A DNA stretch of 37,959 bases, taken from assembly GCF_001644025.1 (NCBI RefSeq), contig NZ_LUUK01000056.1:1-37959 (forward strand). Reading direction: 5' to 3'. The notes under the pieces are model-generated. The model did no database searches. It saw only the letters and a list, made by a program, of their open reading frames with translations, and was not told where the DNA came from. The translations under genes were made by a program, and so were the position numbers. Every line of letters begins with the position of its first letter. The first letter of the stretch is position 1. Below are positions 35,320 through 37,959 of this stretch, one piece after another. The DNA is from Methylomonas koyamae. Lineage in GTDB: Bacteria > Pseudomonadota > Gammaproteobacteria > Methylococcales > Methylomonadaceae.

Positions 35320-36846
35320 TCAGTCGTAGCCCAGCGCGGCCAGAAAGGGTTTCAGTTCGGCTTCAATTTCCTCGAACTCATCGGCGTAATGGCGCCAACG
35401 GCCGACCGACGACGAATACAAGGGTTGGGCGACTTGCTCGTAACTTGGGCTGGCAATGTATTTGCCGGCCGCTCGCTTGTGGAATTCGGCGACAGCGGGG
35501 TTCCAATCCAGACCGATCAGCGAGAACACCCGTCGGAAACTCGCTTCGAAGTCGAATACCGCATCTTCGTAACGCAGTTCGACAAAGTCCATCGTCAACA
35601 TCGGCTTGACGGTCAGCCACCAATCCATCACCTGGCCGTAAAAGTGCGCCGTGCCGAGCCAAGTCAGCAATGGTACCGTGGACGGCGTGGGAACCATGGT
35701 CTGCATGAAACAACTCAGGCAAACGTCGCGCGGATCGCGCAGCAAAAACACCAGCTTGGCATCCGGGAAGATCGCGTTGATGAAACCAAGATCGATGGAA
35801 TTCATCGTGGTTTTGTCGAGCAGGTGTTTCGTGCCGATCCGGTCGCCGAACAGTGCTCGCGCCCGATCCCAGTAAAACCGTCGCAGATGCAATACGCCGT
35901 CCCAATCCAAACCGGCCAACAATTCGGTCTGTCGGGTGCTTTGCGGGTTGATGCGTCTGAGTTCCTTGGCCGTCGCGGCGATCAGGTCGGTTTCGTCGGC
36001 AACGAATAAATCGGGGTGAGTGCCCAGCACTTCCTGGGTCAGCGTGGTTCCGGTACGCATGAAACCCAGCACGAAGACCGGCGGCGGCAGGTCGGCCGGA
36101 AACTCGCGGCCGGCCCAGCGGCCAAGCAAGTCGCGGGTGTAGGCTGTTTTATAGTCAGCCAACATCGTGGGGACCAAGGTTGCGTCTTGCCGTTTGACCT
36201 CAACGAGTTGCGGCGCTATATCGGCGGCGGGACGCAAGTGGGCGAAAACTTGGGAAAACTCGCCCAGCCTATCCAGCAACCGGGCCATCTCCTTGTGGGC
36301 GCGAAATTTTTCTTCCGGCTTCAACAGGGGATGGCTCAAGGCCTTGGCTAAACGTTCGCGCGCCGGCTGGTATTGGCCATCCGATATTTCCAGCGTCGCG
36401 ACGAGTATCGTCAGCATCGGATTGTCAGGCACCAATTTCAACGCTTGTTTGGCGGCGGCCAGTGCCGGCTTTTTTTGATTCAGCCGGGAATGGCTCAGAG
36501 CCAACAGTTGGAAACCGCGAACGTGGTTGGGCGCGATTTGTACCGCCTGTTTGCAAAGTTCGAGTGCGCCGTCGTAGTCGCTCCAGTGTTGCAGCTGATC
36601 GGCCAAGTCCAAGGCTAAGCCGGTGTCGCGGCTTTTTTTGGCTTTTTTCAGCAGCCATTGGCCCGATAGGCGCAAGTATTTCAGCCCTGCGTCGCGATCG
36701 CCCAACCAACATAAGGACTGGCCGAGACAGGCGGCGATTTGGGGATCTTTAGGGCTTTCGGTCAGGGCCTTGCCGAAGCATTCGGCTGCGGCCGCGAAGT
36801 CTTTTTGTTGCACTGCGGCTTGGCCGCGTTCCATGAATGACGCCAT
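35320..36846 (-). CDS. TPR-sulfotransferase
   Basis: 508 residues. N-terminal half (1-230): about six TPR-like helix pairs, first at AVQQKDFAAAAECFGKALTESPKDPQIAACLGQSL. C-terminal half: a sulfotransferase domain with the 5'-phosphosulfate loop FVLGFMRTGTTLTQEVL and the 3'-phosphate motif FLLRDPRDVCLSC, which bind PAPS. Such TPR-fused enzymes resemble tyrosylprotein sulfotransferases, but in bacteria the acceptor (protein, polysaccharide or small molecule) is mostly unknown. No signal peptide. Start ATG 36846 or ATG 36834; no Shine-Dalgarno at either. It converges with rluB and probably has its own promoter in the AT-rich stretch upstream. Confidence 0.9.
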   Translation of the reverse strand: MASFMERGQAAVQQKDFAAAAECFGKALTESPKDPQIAACLGQSLCWLGDRDAGLKYLRLSGQWLLKKAKKSRDTGLALDLADQLQHWSDYDGALELCKQAVQIAPNHVRGFQLLALSHSRLNQKKPALAAAKQALKLVPDNPMLTILVATLEISDGQYQPARERLAKALSHPLLKPEEKFRAHKEMARLLDRLGEFSQVFAHLRPAADIAPQLVEVKRQDATLVPTMLADYKTAYTRDLLGRWAGREFPADLPPPVFVLGFMRTGTTLTQEVLGTHPDLFVADETDLIAATAKELRRINPQSTRQTELLAGLDWDGVLHLRRFYWDRARALFGDRIGTKHLLDKTTMNSIDLGFINAIFPDAKLVFLLRDPRDVCLSCFMQTMVPTPSTVPLLTWLGTAHFYGQVMDWWLTVKPMLTMDFVELRYEDAVFDFEASFRRVFSLIGLDWNPAVAEFHKRAAGKYIASPSYEQVAQPLYSSSVGRWRHYADEFEEIEAELKPFLAALGYD

Positions 36847-37011
36847 TTCGATAACGAAAAAAAAACCGCAAGTTTAAATTGGATTCGTGGGATGTGTGAA
36901 TGGAATTTGCCGCGCGGTGGATCAGCGTTGATTTTTGAGACTGCCGAGCCCATTGCGCGGCGATGTCAGCGTTGGCTCGAACGATGCGCCTAGCGCACGA
37001 CGCGGTAAGCG

Positions 37012-37044
37012 ACCGCGCCATATCGCGGACGGATATGGCGCGGT
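37012..37044. terminator. Long perfect hairpin after the surface-protein gene
   Basis: ACCGCGCCATATC (37012-37024), loop GCGGACG, GATATGGCGCGGT (37032-37044): 13 bp without mismatch. It lies 20 bp past the stop of the minus-strand surface-protein gene, where a terminator is expected. No T tract follows on the minus strand; on the plus strand TTT does. So either a Rho-assisted or structural end, or a repeat element. Confidence 0.5.
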
Positions 37045-37064
37045 TTCAGGCTAGCGGCGGACGA

Positions 37065-37959
37065 TCAGCGAGGCTTGGTGCTGATACGCATTTTTATCGA
37101 TGTCGCGGTTTGCACCAGCTCGTAACCCAAGTTCCCAGGCAATATTGGATAGCTCGCTAAAACAGGGTATCCGGTAATGTTGTCGGCGGTGATCAGCGTG
37201 ACTTCTTGGCCAAACCCCAGCATATATTGTTCGCGAAACGAGACGTACAGTCGGGCGCCATCCAGGTTCAGATTGCCGTTGACGACCAGTTTGTCATTTC
37301 CGGCCGCGCCGCCAAGCTGCATTTCGATCGAGCCGTCGACAGTTAAATCATTAACCACCGTTAGCGTACCCAAATCGTCGCCGGGGGATATTGTGCCGCC
37401 AAACTGAACCGTATTGTCGTCTCCCGTTAAGGTTAGCGTGCCGCTGCCGGATAATACCCCATGTTGAATGTCGAGATTACGTGGGCCGAATGTCCCGTTG
37501 ATAACGGTTTTACCCCCGGTCTGCGTGTAATACGGTGACGAACAACGGCTTTGAGCTTTAATTTCGAAAATGCCATCGTTTATTATGCCAGGGTTTGGGT
37601 TTTGATCCGTGGGCGAGAAATTGCAGTAATTATTGGTGCCATAATCGATAGTAAAAGTGCCATGATTTTTGATAGAGTTTTTAAGTGCTGGGAAGCCGCC
37701 ACCTTTCCCGGTAGTAGAATATAAATTTTTTATAAAGCGCATGGTCCCGAAGTTTTCGATGCTGCTGCCTTGGTTGGTATAAGAATCGAAATAACCTGAA
37801 AATAGCATCAATCCGCCGACTTCGTTGATGATAGCGAGTGGGCTATCAAAATTACTGCCTGTGGTCCAGGTATCGCCGTTAAATTGCATAACGCCGGCGT
37901 TTCTGACTTCCCCATCGACCATGGTCTGGGTATTAAAGATCCTGATTAGCAAGCTCCTT
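37065..37959 (-). CDS. Beta-strand-repeat surface protein, 3' part (truncated by window edge)
   Basis: At least 298 residues, open to the right-hand edge, so the N-terminus and signal peptide lie outside. Asn/Gly/Thr-rich with short repeating strands: GVLSGSGTLTLTGDDNTVQFGGTISPGDDLGTLTVVNDLTVDGSIEMQL, then NDKLVVNGNLNLDGARLYVSF and FGQEVTLITADNITGYP. This is typical of the passenger part of autotransporters and other beta-helix adhesins (PATR-like repeat followed by a capping strand). No autotransporter barrel, PEP-CTERM or LPXTG-like anchor follows, as it ends KMRISTKPR. So secretion must use another route or a two-partner system. Its upstream part is lower in GC than the rest of the window. 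Confidence 0.75.
   Translation of the reverse strand, partial: RSLLIRIFNTQTMVDGEVRNAGVMQFNGDTWTTGSNFDSPLAIINEVGGLMLFSGYFDSYTNQGSSIENFGTMRFIKNLYSTTGKGGGFPALKNSIKNHGTFTIDYGTNNYCNFSPTDQNPNPGIINDGIFEIKAQSRCSSPYYTQTGGKTVINGTFGPRNLDIQHGVLSGSGTLTLTGDDNTVQFGGTISPGDDLGTLTVVNDLTVDGSIEMQLGGAAGNDKLVVNGNLNLDGARLYVSFREQYMLGFGQEVTLITADNITGYPVLASYPILPGNLGYELVQTATSIKMRISTKPR

Noticed and set aside
35131-36009. 292-codon plus-strand frame opposite the sulfotransferase
   Set aside because: Antisense shadow; the minus-strand frame has both PAPS-binding motifs and TPR repeats.

Overview
The window reads as a piece of a free-living gammaproteobacterial chromosome. The evidence is the gene order (recX-alaS-lysC; yoaA-like helicase next to tsaB; yciO, M50 protease, scpA, scpB and rluB in series), strong Shine-Dalgarno sites, frequent GTG/TTG starts and a moderately high GC content. 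Codon use and gene content resemble methanotrophs such as Methylomonas, but that placement is inference and no marker gene here proves it.

Layout. 1-2052: an accessory patch with a short repeat region, a TIR-domain protein fused to a formylglycine-generating-enzyme-like (C-type-lectin fold) domain, a terminator, and a convergent conserved gene of unknown function. The end of the TIR protein looks like the variable region of a diversity-generating retroelement (DGR) target. 2155-7430: recX, a two-gene toxin-antitoxin module, alaS and lysC; lysC has an internal start suited to a separate regulatory subunit. 7440-12764 (minus strand): tgt, a membrane protein, and a three-gene set made of a small phosphate-binding-like periplasmic protein, an outer-membrane beta-barrel and a membrane diguanylate cyclase. 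12765-14250: a gene-poor stretch with tRNA-Gly(CCC), a 46-residue membrane peptide gene and a potentially structured RNA leader.

14251-23929: a complete chemotaxis operon, cheY-cheA-cheW-mcp-cheW-parA-STAS-cheR-cheD-cheB, tightly spaced and partly overlapping. The receptor is a PAS-containing membrane protein ending in an xWxxF tether for CheR/CheB. No cheZ lies in the operon, but a gene at 27018-27563 carries a CheZ-like DxxxQ helix and may supply the phosphatase. The ParA-like ATPase probably positions the array in the cell.

24033-35147: mostly housekeeping genes: a PerM/AI-2E transporter, a decayed SRAP (HMCES/YedK) remnant, a PIN-PhoH ATPase, a TPR-like lipoprotein, the DinG/YoaA helicase, tsaB (tRNA t6A synthesis), yciO, an M50 protease, the condensin partners scpA and scpB, and rluB. 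The scpB frame has a long 5' extension with Trp-centred repeats, three of them exactly 81 bp apart; its 3' end is overlapped by rluB in another frame. 35320-37959 (minus strand): a TPR-sulfotransferase and the 3' part of a beta-strand-repeat surface protein that runs off the window.

The most unusual points are the DGR-like variable tail on a TIR protein, the repeat-bearing ScpB extension, the binding-protein/barrel/diguanylate cyclase set, the candidate CheZ-type phosphatase and the structured leader before the che operon.
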